DNA of 64,000 bases from Duganella flavida (GTDB lineage: Bacteria; Pseudomonadota; Gammaproteobacteria; Burkholderiales; Burkholderiaceae_D): NCBI RefSeq assembly GCF_009857445.1, contig NZ_WWCN01000020.1, positions 1 through 64,000 of the forward strand. The letters run 5' to 3'. The first letter of the stretch is position 1; the number at the start of each line of letters is the position of its first letter. Shown here in pieces: positions 26,800 to 34,123 of this stretch. Position numbers and translations under genes: made by a program. A model generated the notes under the pieces. The model made no database searches. It was not told the origin of the DNA and saw only the letters and a program-made list of their open reading frames with translations.

Positions 26800-27498
26800 A
26801 TGCCAGCCGCTCACATACTCATCATCGAAAGCACGCCCGCGATACAAGAGCTGATTGCCCTCAATCTGGGCATGGCGGGCTACCAGGTCAGCCGCGCTTT
26901 GGATGCCGAGAGCGCCATGCTGATGCTGGAAGATCATCTCCCTGACCTGGTGCTGCTGGACTGGAACCTGCCGGGTCAGAGCGGCTTATCGCTGGTGCGC
27001 CGCCTGCGCGCGCAATCGCGTACCCGCAGCCTGCCGATCATGATGGTGACCGCCCGCTGCGGCGAACCGGACAAGATCATGGCGCTGGAAGCCGGCGCCG
27101 ACGATTACATGACCAAGCCCTTCAGTCCGCGCGAGATGGTGGCGCGCGTGCACTGCCTGCTGCGCCGCTGGCAGCCGCTCAACGCTGCCGAAGCGCCGGT
27201 GCAGTTGGCCGGCCTGCGGCTCGATCCCTGCACCCAGCGCGTCACCGCCGGCGCGCGCGAGCTGGCGCTGGGCCGGGTGGAATTCAAGCTGCTGAATTAT
27301 TTGATGAGCCATCCGGAGCGCGTGCACACCCGCGCCCATCTGCTGGACCAGGTGTGGGGCAGCGCCGTCTACCTCGATGAACGCACGGTTGACACCCACG
27401 TTGGCCGCCTGCGCAGCGCGCTGCAGCCGAGCGGCTACCAGCAGCGCATCGAAACCGTACGCGGCAGCGGCTACCGCTTTGTCGCGGCGCAGGCGTGA
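26800..27498 (+). CDS. OmpR/PhoB-family response regulator with incomplete acidic pocket
   Basis: A 232-residue two-domain regulator. The receiver (1-120) has the phosphoacceptor D54 in LVLLDWNLPGQSG, the conserved Thr in MMVTAR and Lys in DDYMTKPFSP. The C-terminal winged helix (about 135-230) shows LGRVEFKLLNYLMSHPERV and TVDTHVGRLRSAL, typical of PhoB-like DNA-binding domains. The first-strand acidic pair, normally Glu-Asp, reads E10-S11 (LIIESTPAI), so one magnesium ligand is missing and phosphorylation may be weak or unnecessary. No histidine kinase is adjacent. It directly precedes epsA. Confidence 0.88.
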   Translation: MPAAHILIIESTPAIQELIALNLGMAGYQVSRALDAESAMLMLEDHLPDLVLLDWNLPGQSGLSLVRRLRAQSRTRSLPIMMVTARCGEPDKIMALEAGADDYMTKPFSPREMVARVHCLLRRWQPLNAAEAPVQLAGLRLDPCTQRVTAGARELALGRVEFKLLNYLMSHPERVHTRAHLLDQVWGSAVYLDERTVDTHVGRLRSALQPSGYQQRIETVRGSGYRFVAAQA

Positions 27499-27500
27499 GC

Positions 27501-28301
27501 ATGGAACAGCTGGTCATCCTCAGCAAGCTGGAGCAGGAGTACCTGCTGCACGCCATCGAAGCCGCGTTGCCGCTGCAGGACGCGCGCCAGTTTTTCCTGT
27601 GGACCCAAGGCCAGTTACAGGCGCTGCTGCCGCACCAGGTGATGGTATGCCTGCAGCTTGGCGCGCAAGATGAGTTGCAGCACGTTGAATGTCTGCACAG
27701 CACGGTGCTGGATGCGGCCTTGCTGAGCCGTCTCAGCCATCGCGAAGATGGCCTGGCACTGCGGCTGGCGCGTCATTGCCGCCAAGGCGGCCGTTTGCCG
27801 GCCATGCTGGACGCCGGGCCGGGCGCCGATCCGCTCAAGGCTGGGCACGGGCTGGCGCCATTCCAGGGCGAGCTGCGCGAACTGGGACTGGAAAACATGC
27901 TGATGCACGCCAGCGAGCGTCTGCCGGGCGGTTCTACCTTCTTTGTGCTGTTCGGTCTGCCGCACCGGCCGCGTCCGCGCCAAGCGTATTTCCTGGAGCT
28001 GCTGCTGCCGTACCTGCACATGAGCCTGCAGCGTATCAACCGCCAGCAGGCGCAGGCGCGTGCCGGTACGCTGGCGCGGCCGGTCAGCGCGCGCGAGGCC
28101 GAAATCCTGCATTGGGTAAGGGAAGGCAAGAGCAACGAAGAGATCGGCCTGATTCTCGGCATCAGCGGCCTGACCGTGAAAAACCATTTGCAGCGGGTTT
28201 ACCGCCTGCTGGGTGTGTCGAACCGGGCGCAGGCGATCGCGCGCGGCATGGCGCTGCACCTGTTCGACCAGCCGCTGCAACCGCTGGCGCGCGCTGCTTG
28301 A
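27501..28301 (+). CDS. epsA: EpsA-type LuxR-family transcriptional regulator
   Basis: A 266-residue regulator with a C-terminal LuxR helix-turn-helix (PVSAREAEILHWVREGKS, GLTVKNHLQRVYRLLGV, NRAQAIARG). The N-terminal 190 residues match the pattern of the exosortase-associated regulator EpsA: EQEYLLHAIEAALPLQ, FFLWTQGQLQALLPH and LPHRPRPRQAYFLELLLPYLH. EpsA is linked to control of exopolysaccharide loci in PEP-CTERM bacteria. The preceding stop is at 27496-27498, and a GTG at 27495 is an alternative start. Its place between the surface-protein genes and the secretion locus makes it the likely local regulator. Confidence 0.85.
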   Translation: MEQLVILSKLEQEYLLHAIEAALPLQDARQFFLWTQGQLQALLPHQVMVCLQLGAQDELQHVECLHSTVLDAALLSRLSHREDGLALRLARHCRQGGRLPAMLDAGPGADPLKAGHGLAPFQGELRELGLENMLMHASERLPGGSTFFVLFGLPHRPRPRQAYFLELLLPYLHMSLQRINRQQAQARAGTLARPVSAREAEILHWVREGKSNEEIGLILGISGLTVKNHLQRVYRLLGVSNRAQAIARGMALHLFDQPLQPLARAA

Positions 28302-28399
28302 AGAACGGCAAGATAATTAATAAAAGATTGTCTTAGATGCAAACCGCATGGTAGCCTCTTGCTTTGTGTCGGCAGCTTAAAAGCAGAGGAGTTGTTGGG

Positions 28400-28831
28400 A
28401 TGGACGTAGTAAAAAATGGCGCGCGCAAGGCAGCCGGCTTTACCTTGCTGGAACTGCTGGTGGTGATCGTCATCATTGGTTTGCTGGCCGCCTACGTGGG
28501 GCCGAAATACTTCGCCCAGCTGGGCAAATCCGAAGTCACCATCGCCAAGGCGCAGATCGAAGCGTTTGAAAAAGCACTCGACACCTACCGTCTCGACGTC
28601 GGCCGCTATCCGAGTACCGAAGAAGGCCTGGGCGCGCTGCTCGTCGCCCCCAATACTGCCGGCGCCAAATGGAACGGTCCCTACCTGAAAAAAGGCGTTC
28701 CACCCGATCCGTGGGGCCACCAATACAAGTACAAAGGCCCGGAGGCGGGCGCTGAGTTCATCATCATCTCGGAAGGCCGCGACGGCCAGCCTGGCGGCAC
28801 CGGCGAAGACGCCGACATCACCTCGCGCTAA
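28400..28831 (+). CDS. gspG: Major pseudopilin GspG
   Basis: A 143-residue type II secretion pseudopilin. The prepilin peptidase site is AAG/FTLLE with Glu+5, followed by a hydrophobic helix (LLVVIVIIGLLAAYVGPKYF). The globular part carries YRLDVGRYPSTEEGLGAL, WNGPYLKKGVPPDPWG and HQYKYKGPE, the standard GspG signature including the calcium-binding C-terminal region (GRDGQPGGTGEDADI). AGAGGA at 28385-28390 is suitably placed for ATG 28400. The gene opens the secretion locus, 99 bases after epsA; that gap has a weak TTGAAG-N17-TAAAAG and no clear promoter. Confidence 0.92.
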   Translation: MDVVKNGARKAAGFTLLELLVVIVIIGLLAAYVGPKYFAQLGKSEVTIAKAQIEAFEKALDTYRLDVGRYPSTEEGLGALLVAPNTAGAKWNGPYLKKGVPPDPWGHQYKYKGPEAGAEFIIISEGRDGQPGGTGEDADITSR

Positions 28832-28846
28832 GCCGCTCACTCTCCC

Positions 28847-30037
28847 ATGCAGTTCGACGTACGCACCTTGTCGGCCGATATGGTCATCTCCCATCTGGTG
28901 ATCGATGGCCGGGATGAGGCCGACGCGCGGCGCCAGGTCGAGGCGCGCGGGCTGTTCGTCAGCGCCATCACGCCCAAACGCAGCGGTCTGCCGGGCCGTG
29001 GCGGCAAACGCCGCGCGCTCTCGCTGGTGTTGTTCAGCCAGGAACTGCTGGCGCTGCTGACCGCCGGTCTTGGTATCGTCGAAGGGTTGGAAGCCTTGCT
29101 GGAGAAGGAAGCCAATCCGGCCACGCGCGGCGTGCTGGAACGCCTGCTGGCCGGCTTGCGCGAAGGCCAGCGTTTTTCTGCCGTGTTGGCCGAGCAGCCA
29201 GACCTGTTCCCGCCGCTGTACGTCGGCATCGTCAAGGCGGCAGAAGGTACCTCGGATTTGCCGCGCTCCCTGTCCCGCTTCATCGACTACCAGCAGCGCA
29301 TTGATATGGTGCGCGCCAAACTGGTGTCGGCGGCGATTTATCCCTGCATCCTGTTGCTGGTCGGTGGCGGCGTAAGCCTGTTCCTGATTGGTTATGTGGT
29401 GCCGCGTTTCGCCGAGGTGTATCAGGGCGCGGGCCGCAACTTGCCGTGGCTGTCGCAGCAGATGCTGAACTGGGGCCAGTTCGCCGGCGCGCACACCACG
29501 CTGCTGTTGGCCGGCATCGCCGTCGTGCTGGGCGCGTTGGTGCTGGGTGTGCGCCAGCTGATGGGCAGTGGCGGCATGGCGCGCTTGCTGGGTAAGCTGC
29601 CCGGCATCGGCGAGCGTGTGCGCATCTACGAATTATCGCGGCTGTATCTCACGCTCGGCATGCTGAGCGAGGGCGGCATCACCATCGTGCATGCGATTGA
29701 AACGGTGCAGGGCATGGTGTCGTCATTGATGCGCACCAACCTGCAAACGGCGCGCGCCGCCGTTGAATCGGGCCTGCCATTGTCGACCGCCTTCGAAGCC
29801 GCGCAACTGACCACGCCGATCTCGCTGCGCATGCTGCGCGTGGGCGAACGCACCGGCGACATGGGCCCGATGCTGACGCAATCGGCCGCCTTCTACGACG
29901 GTGAAATCAGCCGCTGGATCGAACGCTTTACCCGTACTTTTGAACCGCTGCTGATGGCGGCCATCGGCCTGGTGGTCGGCGCCATCGTCGTGCTGCTGTA
30001 TATGCCGATCTTTGATCTGGCAGGAGATATGTCATGA
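28847..30037 (+). CDS. gspF: Type II secretion / type IV pilus inner-membrane platform protein GspF
   Basis: A 396-residue polytopic protein that forms the platform on which the ATPase assembles the pseudopilus. It has two repeated cytoplasmic T2SSF domains (about 70-190 and 275-390), with FSQELLALLTAGLGIVEGLE in the first and ELSRLYLTLGMLSEGGITIV in the second, and three membrane helices at about 170, 220 and 375. The first about 60 residues form the small N-terminal domain. It follows gspG by 15 bases and overlaps gspE as ATGA, so the three proteins are made together. Confidence 0.92.
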   Translation: MQFDVRTLSADMVISHLVIDGRDEADARRQVEARGLFVSAITPKRSGLPGRGGKRRALSLVLFSQELLALLTAGLGIVEGLEALLEKEANPATRGVLERLLAGLREGQRFSAVLAEQPDLFPPLYVGIVKAAEGTSDLPRSLSRFIDYQQRIDMVRAKLVSAAIYPCILLLVGGGVSLFLIGYVVPRFAEVYQGAGRNLPWLSQQMLNWGQFAGAHTTLLLAGIAVVLGALVLGVRQLMGSGGMARLLGKLPGIGERVRIYELSRLYLTLGMLSEGGITIVHAIETVQGMVSSLMRTNLQTARAAVESGLPLSTAFEAAQLTTPISLRMLRVGERTGDMGPMLTQSAAFYDGEISRWIERFTRTFEPLLMAAIGLVVGAIVVLLYMPIFDLAGDMS

Positions 30038-31713
30038 CGCTCATCGACACCGCGCTGTTGGCGCGGGCCCGCCACTTGCGCCAGCAATCCAAGCGCACCC
30101 TGGTCGCGGAGCTCGAAGCGCTGACCGGCGCCGAACCGCGTGAGCTGGTGCACGCACTGGCGCAGCCGTTTGGCATGGCGGTGCTGGAGACGGTCGACAT
30201 GCTGGCCTACGAACCGGCGTGGGATTTGCTGCCGCTGTCGCAAGCGATGGCACGCCACTGCGTGCTGCTGCGCGGGCATGACGGCGCGGTGATCGGCGTG
30301 ATCGCCGATCCGTTTGATCTCGATCTGCAAACCTGGCTAGGCACGCAGGCACGTGCCACGCCGTACGCGCCTTTATCGACCCGCCTGGCGCTGCAAGCCG
30401 ACATCCAGGCCTATCTGTCCAAGCAAGAGGAATCCGCGCGCGCCACTGACTCGCTGCTGCCCGGCGCCAGTGAGGGACGGCGCGACGGCAAAACGGCGGC
30501 GGTGCTGTCGTTTGCTTCAGTGTCGGAAGGCGCCAGCCCTGCGGTCCGTTTGGTCAACTCGACTTTGTACGATGCACTGAAAGCCGGCGCTTCCGACATC
30601 CACTTGGAGAGCACCGCCGGCGGCCTGGCCGTGAAGTACCGCGTGGACGGCGTGCTCGATCACGCCACCGCCGTCAACGGCGTCGATGTGGCGGAGCAAA
30701 TCATCTCGCGCATCAAGGTGCTGGCGGAGCTGGACATCGCCGAACGCCGCGTGCCGCAGGACGGCAGCTTCCGCGTCGAGGCCAATTCTCGCGAGATTGA
30801 TTTGCGCGTCTCCATCATGCCGAGCATCCACGGTGAAGATGCGGTGATCCGTATTCTCGACAAGCGCGCCATGATTGAAGCATACGGCTCACTAACCTTG
30901 GAAGCGCTGGGCTTTGACGCGCCGTCTTTGTCGACGCTGCGCACGCTGGCGCAAGAAGCCTACGGCATGCTGCTGGTGACCGGTCCGACCGGCTCCGGCA
31001 AGACCACCACGCTGTACGCGGCGCTGACCGAGATTCACAACGGCCGCGAGAAAATCATCACGATTGAAGATCCGGTGGAGTACCAGCTGCCTGGCATCCT
31101 GCAAATCCCGGTCAATGAAAAAAAGGGCCTGACCTTTGCGAAAGGGCTGCGCTCCATCCTGCGTCATGATCCAGACAAAATCATGGTCGGCGAAATCCGC
31201 GACCGCGAGACGGCGGAAATCGCCGTGCAGTCGGCGTTGACCGGCCACCTTGTGTTGACCACCGTGCACGCGAATAACGTGTTCGACGTGTTCGGCCGCT
31301 TCACCCACATGGGTATCGATCCGTATGCGTTTGTGTCAGCGCTGAACGGCATCTGGGCGCAGCGCCTGATCCGCACTAACTGCCCGCACTGCGCTACTGA
31401 ATACACGCCGGACGACCACGAACTGGCCAGCGTCGGCATGACGCGCGCCGACGTTTACGAGTACCGCTTCATGCAGGGCAAGGGCTGCGGCGATTGCCGT
31501 GGCACCGGCTACAAAGGCCGCCGTTCGATCGCCGAGATCCTGACGCTGAACGACGAGATCCGTGAACTGATCGTCGACAAACGGCCGATCCGCCAGATCA
31601 AGCAAGCGGCCTACGAAAACGGCACGCGCAGCTTGCGCCAGGCCGCGCTGGAACTGGTCAAGCGCGGCGGCACCACGCTGACTGAAATTAAACGGGTGAC
31701 TTTGCATGCGTAG
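30034..31713 (+). CDS. gspE: Secretion ATPase GspE
   Basis: A 559-residue cytoplasmic hexameric ATPase. The N-terminal domain (1-140) is the T2SSE_N region. The core has Walker A GPTGSGKTTT at about residue 316, the Asp box IITIEDPVEYQL, Walker B KIMVGEIRDRETAE and the His box LTGHLVLTTVHANN. A four-cysteine zinc site (CPHC then CGDC) lies at about 450-490, as in GspE/PilB. It overlaps gspF by 4 bases and the next gene by 8 bases. It powers pseudopilus extension in this locus. Confidence 0.94.
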   Translation: MTLIDTALLARARHLRQQSKRTLVAELEALTGAEPRELVHALAQPFGMAVLETVDMLAYEPAWDLLPLSQAMARHCVLLRGHDGAVIGVIADPFDLDLQTWLGTQARATPYAPLSTRLALQADIQAYLSKQEESARATDSLLPGASEGRRDGKTAAVLSFASVSEGASPAVRLVNSTLYDALKAGASDIHLESTAGGLAVKYRVDGVLDHATAVNGVDVAEQIISRIKVLAELDIAERRVPQDGSFRVEANSREIDLRVSIMPSIHGEDAVIRILDKRAMIEAYGSLTLEALGFDAPSLSTLRTLAQEAYGMLLVTGPTGSGKTTTLYAALTEIHNGREKIITIEDPVEYQLPGILQIPVNEKKGLTFAKGLRSILRHDPDKIMVGEIRDRETAEIAVQSALTGHLVLTTVHANNVFDVFGRFTHMGIDPYAFVSALNGIWAQRLIRTNCPHCATEYTPDDHELASVGMTRADVYEYRFMQGKGCGDCRGTGYKGRRSIAEILTLNDEIRELIVDKRPIRQIKQAAYENGTRSLRQAALELVKRGGTTLTEIKRVTLHA

Positions 31714-32500
31714 AGCAATCGGACAATCACTGCGCATCGACGTCTCACCGCACGCAGTGAGCGTGCAGCGCGTGTCGCGTTGGAGCTTGCCGGGCCGCGC
31801 CCCCGCAGCGCCTGACACGCTGGCATCGCAATCCATCACGCCATCCGGCGAGCATCCATTCGACGCCATCGCCAACGCCTTGCGCGCGCTGCTGGGCGAA
31901 TTGGACGTCGCCGGCTGGCCGGTCAGTTTTGTGCTGGCCGACGAACTGACACGCATGTGGCGCGTCACACCGCCCGCCGGTGCGGCACGCATGGCCGACC
32001 TGGAAGCCGCCGCCGGCCTGCGCTTCCAATCGCTGTATGGCGAGCCGCCATCCGCATGGGAAGTCTCCGCCGACTGGAACGCGGTACAGCCATTCTTTGC
32101 CGCCGCCGTGCCGCGCATCTTGCTGGCCGCGTTGAACGTCGTGGCGCAAGACAGCAAGCTGTCTGTCGTTGCCATCGAGCCGCGCTTCGTCAGTGCATGG
32201 AACCACAGCCGCCGTGTCCTGAAGCAGGGCGCCTGGTTTGGCCACGTACACGACAAGCTGCTGACGCTGGCCGCGACCGAAGCCGATGGCAAAAGCCTGC
32301 GCGCCATCCGTCCACTGCCGATCCCGCACGGCGCCGACCACTACTGGCTGACGCAAACCCTGCAACGTGAAGCGCTGCTGCTCGACATGCCAGCGCCGCA
32401 ACTGCTGCAAGTGAATGGCAACGCGCCCGCCGCTTGGACCACGCCAGTGACCAACGCCACACACATACCATGCAGCGTCCTGACTGGGAGCGCCGCATGA
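31706..32500 (+). CDS. PilM/GspL-like cytoplasmic protein of the secretion locus
   Basis: A 264-residue soluble protein without a membrane segment. The N-terminus SLRIDVSPHAVSVQRVSR resembles the first actin-like strand of PilM/HofM/GspL (D-x-S motif), and LSVVAIEPRFVSAWN resembles a later actin-fold strand. It is shorter than PilM (about 350) and lacks the transmembrane and periplasmic part of GspL. Its order, ATPase then this then PilN-like then PilO-like then a PilP/GspC-like protein and a secretin, matches a PilM position. It overlaps both neighbours, with an ATGA junction to the next gene. Assigned mainly by context. Confidence 0.6.
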   Translation: MRRAIGQSLRIDVSPHAVSVQRVSRWSLPGRAPAAPDTLASQSITPSGEHPFDAIANALRALLGELDVAGWPVSFVLADELTRMWRVTPPAGAARMADLEAAAGLRFQSLYGEPPSAWEVSADWNAVQPFFAAAVPRILLAALNVVAQDSKLSVVAIEPRFVSAWNHSRRVLKQGAWFGHVHDKLLTLAATEADGKSLRAIRPLPIPHGADHYWLTQTLQREALLLDMPAPQLLQVNGNAPAAWTTPVTNATHIPCSVLTGSAA

Positions 32501-33045
32501 AAGCTATGAAGATCGACTTCGCGCCACGCAGCGTGCGCCGCACCTTGTTCCACATCCATCCCGCGGTGCTGGCGCTGGCCGGCGCTGGCGTGTTGCTGTG
32601 CGCCGCTGCGGCCGTCGGCGGCTGGCAGCTTGCCGAGCAACGGCGCGAGCGCGAACACCAACTGGCGCATTTGCGTGAGCGCGTGAGCGCGCTGTCGGCC
32701 CGTCCGGCGGCGGAAGTGGCGCGCGTGGCTATTCCCGAAGCGCAGGGCACCTTCGTCAACGGCGCCATCATGCAACTGAACCTGCCGTGGCGCGAGCTGC
32801 AAGATGCAGTCCTCGCCGCGACACCGCGCACCGTGGCATTGGTAGCGATGGAGCCCGATCCGCGCAAGCGCATCCTCAAGATCACCGCCGAAACCAAGAC
32901 CAGCGACGACATGGTGGACTACGTCGCCGCGCTGAAAGAGCAGGAGAGCTTCAGCGGCGTCATCCTGATCCGCCACGAAATCAACGATGCAGATCCGAAC
33001 CGGCCCTTGCGATTCCAGCTGGAGGCGACATGGCAGGCACGATGA
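32497..33045 (+). CDS. PilN-like bitopic membrane protein
   Basis: A 182-residue protein with a short basic cytoplasmic tail, one transmembrane helix (VLALAGAGVLLCAAAAVGGW), a coiled segment (QLAEQRREREHQLAHLRERV) and a periplasmic ferredoxin-like domain with ILKITAETKTSDDMVDYV. This is the PilN/GspL-C plan. ATG 32497 overlaps the preceding stop as ATGA; the frame is open upstream to 32434 within the previous gene. It probably binds the PilM-like protein through its tail and pairs with the next protein in the periplasm. Confidence 0.65.
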   Translation: MKAMKIDFAPRSVRRTLFHIHPAVLALAGAGVLLCAAAAVGGWQLAEQRREREHQLAHLRERVSALSARPAAEVARVAIPEAQGTFVNGAIMQLNLPWRELQDAVLAATPRTVALVAMEPDPRKRILKITAETKTSDDMVDYVAALKEQESFSGVILIRHEINDADPNRPLRFQLEATWQAR

Positions 33046-33593
33046 ATAACGTGAACGTGGCTGCGTTGCTGCTGCGCGCCCGCATCGCCGCAATGCGCCT
33101 TGGCGTGCCGGCCTGCGTGGCGCTTGCGCTGTGCGCCGCCGGCGTAGCGTCGTGGGCATGGCTGCTGCCGAAACGCGCCGCCCAGGCGGTGGTGATGGCA
33201 CGACCTTTGCCTGCACCATCCACGCTGGTGACGGCGCCACCACCGCCGTCCTCCAACCAAAATCTGGCCGTGTTCTATGACACGCTGGGCGAGAAGCGCT
33301 ACGCCGAGCAGCAAGTCAAAGTGCTGTTCGACCTCGCCGCTAAATCGAGCCTGGTGCTCAATCAGGGCGAGTACAAGGCCGCCTACGACAAGGCCAGCCG
33401 CGTCAGCACTTACCAGATCATCCTGCCGGTGAAAGGGCCGTATCAATCGATCTGGCAATTCGCCATGCAGGGCCTGCGCGCGATGCCGTATGCCTCGCTG
33501 GATGAAGTAGGCTTCCGCCGCGACACCATCGCCGAACCCACCGTTGAAGCGCGCCTGCGATTCACCCTGTACCTGAAGGACGCCGAGCCATGA
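33030..33593 (+). CDS. PilO/GspM-like bitopic membrane protein
   Basis: A protein of about 187 residues with one membrane helix (CVALALCAAGVASWAWLLP), a short proline-rich link (PSTLVTAPPPPSSNQ) and a periplasmic domain that includes VLFDLAAKSSLVLNQGEY and TYQIILPVKGPYQSI, which resembles the PilO/GspM ferredoxin-like domain. Two starts are possible: ATG 33030 with GGAGG four bases before it, and ATG 33042, which overlaps the preceding stop as ATGA. It overlaps the next gene by 4 bases. Confidence 0.65.
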   Translation: MAGTMNNVNVAALLLRARIAAMRLGVPACVALALCAAGVASWAWLLPKRAAQAVVMARPLPAPSTLVTAPPPPSSNQNLAVFYDTLGEKRYAEQQVKVLFDLAAKSSLVLNQGEYKAAYDKASRVSTYQIILPVKGPYQSIWQFAMQGLRAMPYASLDEVGFRRDTIAEPTVEARLRFTLYLKDAEP

Positions 33594-34123
33594 AGCCATA
33601 CCAGATTGTGATGGCGCTGGCGCTGGTGGGCGCGGGAGGGCTGGTGCTGTTTGGCGATAACGCGCCATCCACCGATATCGCCGAACCGGTGGCGCGTGCC
33701 GATAAGCCGGCGCCTGCTCCGCATGCTTCCAGCAAGGACAAGCCGCAAGCCGATGTCGCCATCCTGCCGCTGGTGCCGCGCGCGCAGCTGGTGGGCGAAT
33801 CCGGCGACGCCACGTTTGCATCAGGCGAGGGCGTGTTCGCGGGCCAGAACTGGAATCCGCCGCCGCCACCTCCGCCGCCGCCATCGAACACGCCGCCGCC
33901 ACCGCCGATGGCGCCACCCATGCCGTTCACCTACATCGGCAAGGCGCTGGCCGACGGCACGTGGGAAGTATTCCTCGCGCGCGGCGACAAGACTTATTCG
34001 GTGCGCGCGCAGACCGTCATTGACGGCACCTATCGCGTGGAAAAAATCACGCCGCCGTTGATGTCCCTGACCTATTTGCCTTTGAATCAGCAACAACAGA
34101 TGAATATTGGAGCTCTTGAGTGA
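33590..34123 (+). CDS. PilP/GspC-like connector with polyproline linker
   Basis: A 177-residue protein with an N-terminal membrane helix (IVMALALVGAGGLVLFG), a long flexible periplasmic region containing nine consecutive prolines and a second PPPPP run, and a small C-terminal domain (FTYIGKALADGTWEVFLARG, followed by a YRVEKITPP segment) that resembles the HR domain of GspC or PilP, which contacts the secretin. Such proteins link the inner-membrane assembly to the outer-membrane ring. It is coupled to the gene before it by ATGA and to the secretin gene after it by GTGATG, so stoichiometry is probably controlled translationally. Confidence 0.65.
   Translation: MKPYQIVMALALVGAGGLVLFGDNAPSTDIAEPVARADKPAPAPHASSKDKPQADVAILPLVPRAQLVGESGDATFASGEGVFAGQNWNPPPPPPPPPSNTPPPPPMAPPMPFTYIGKALADGTWEVFLARGDKTYSVRAQTVIDGTYRVEKITPPLMSLTYLPLNQQQQMNIGALE

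Noticed and set aside
28349..28365. TGG-N9-GC element resembling a sigma-54 promoter before gspG
   Set aside because: The GG to GC spacing is 9, and sigma-54 promoters need 10; TGGTAG also departs from TGGCAC.
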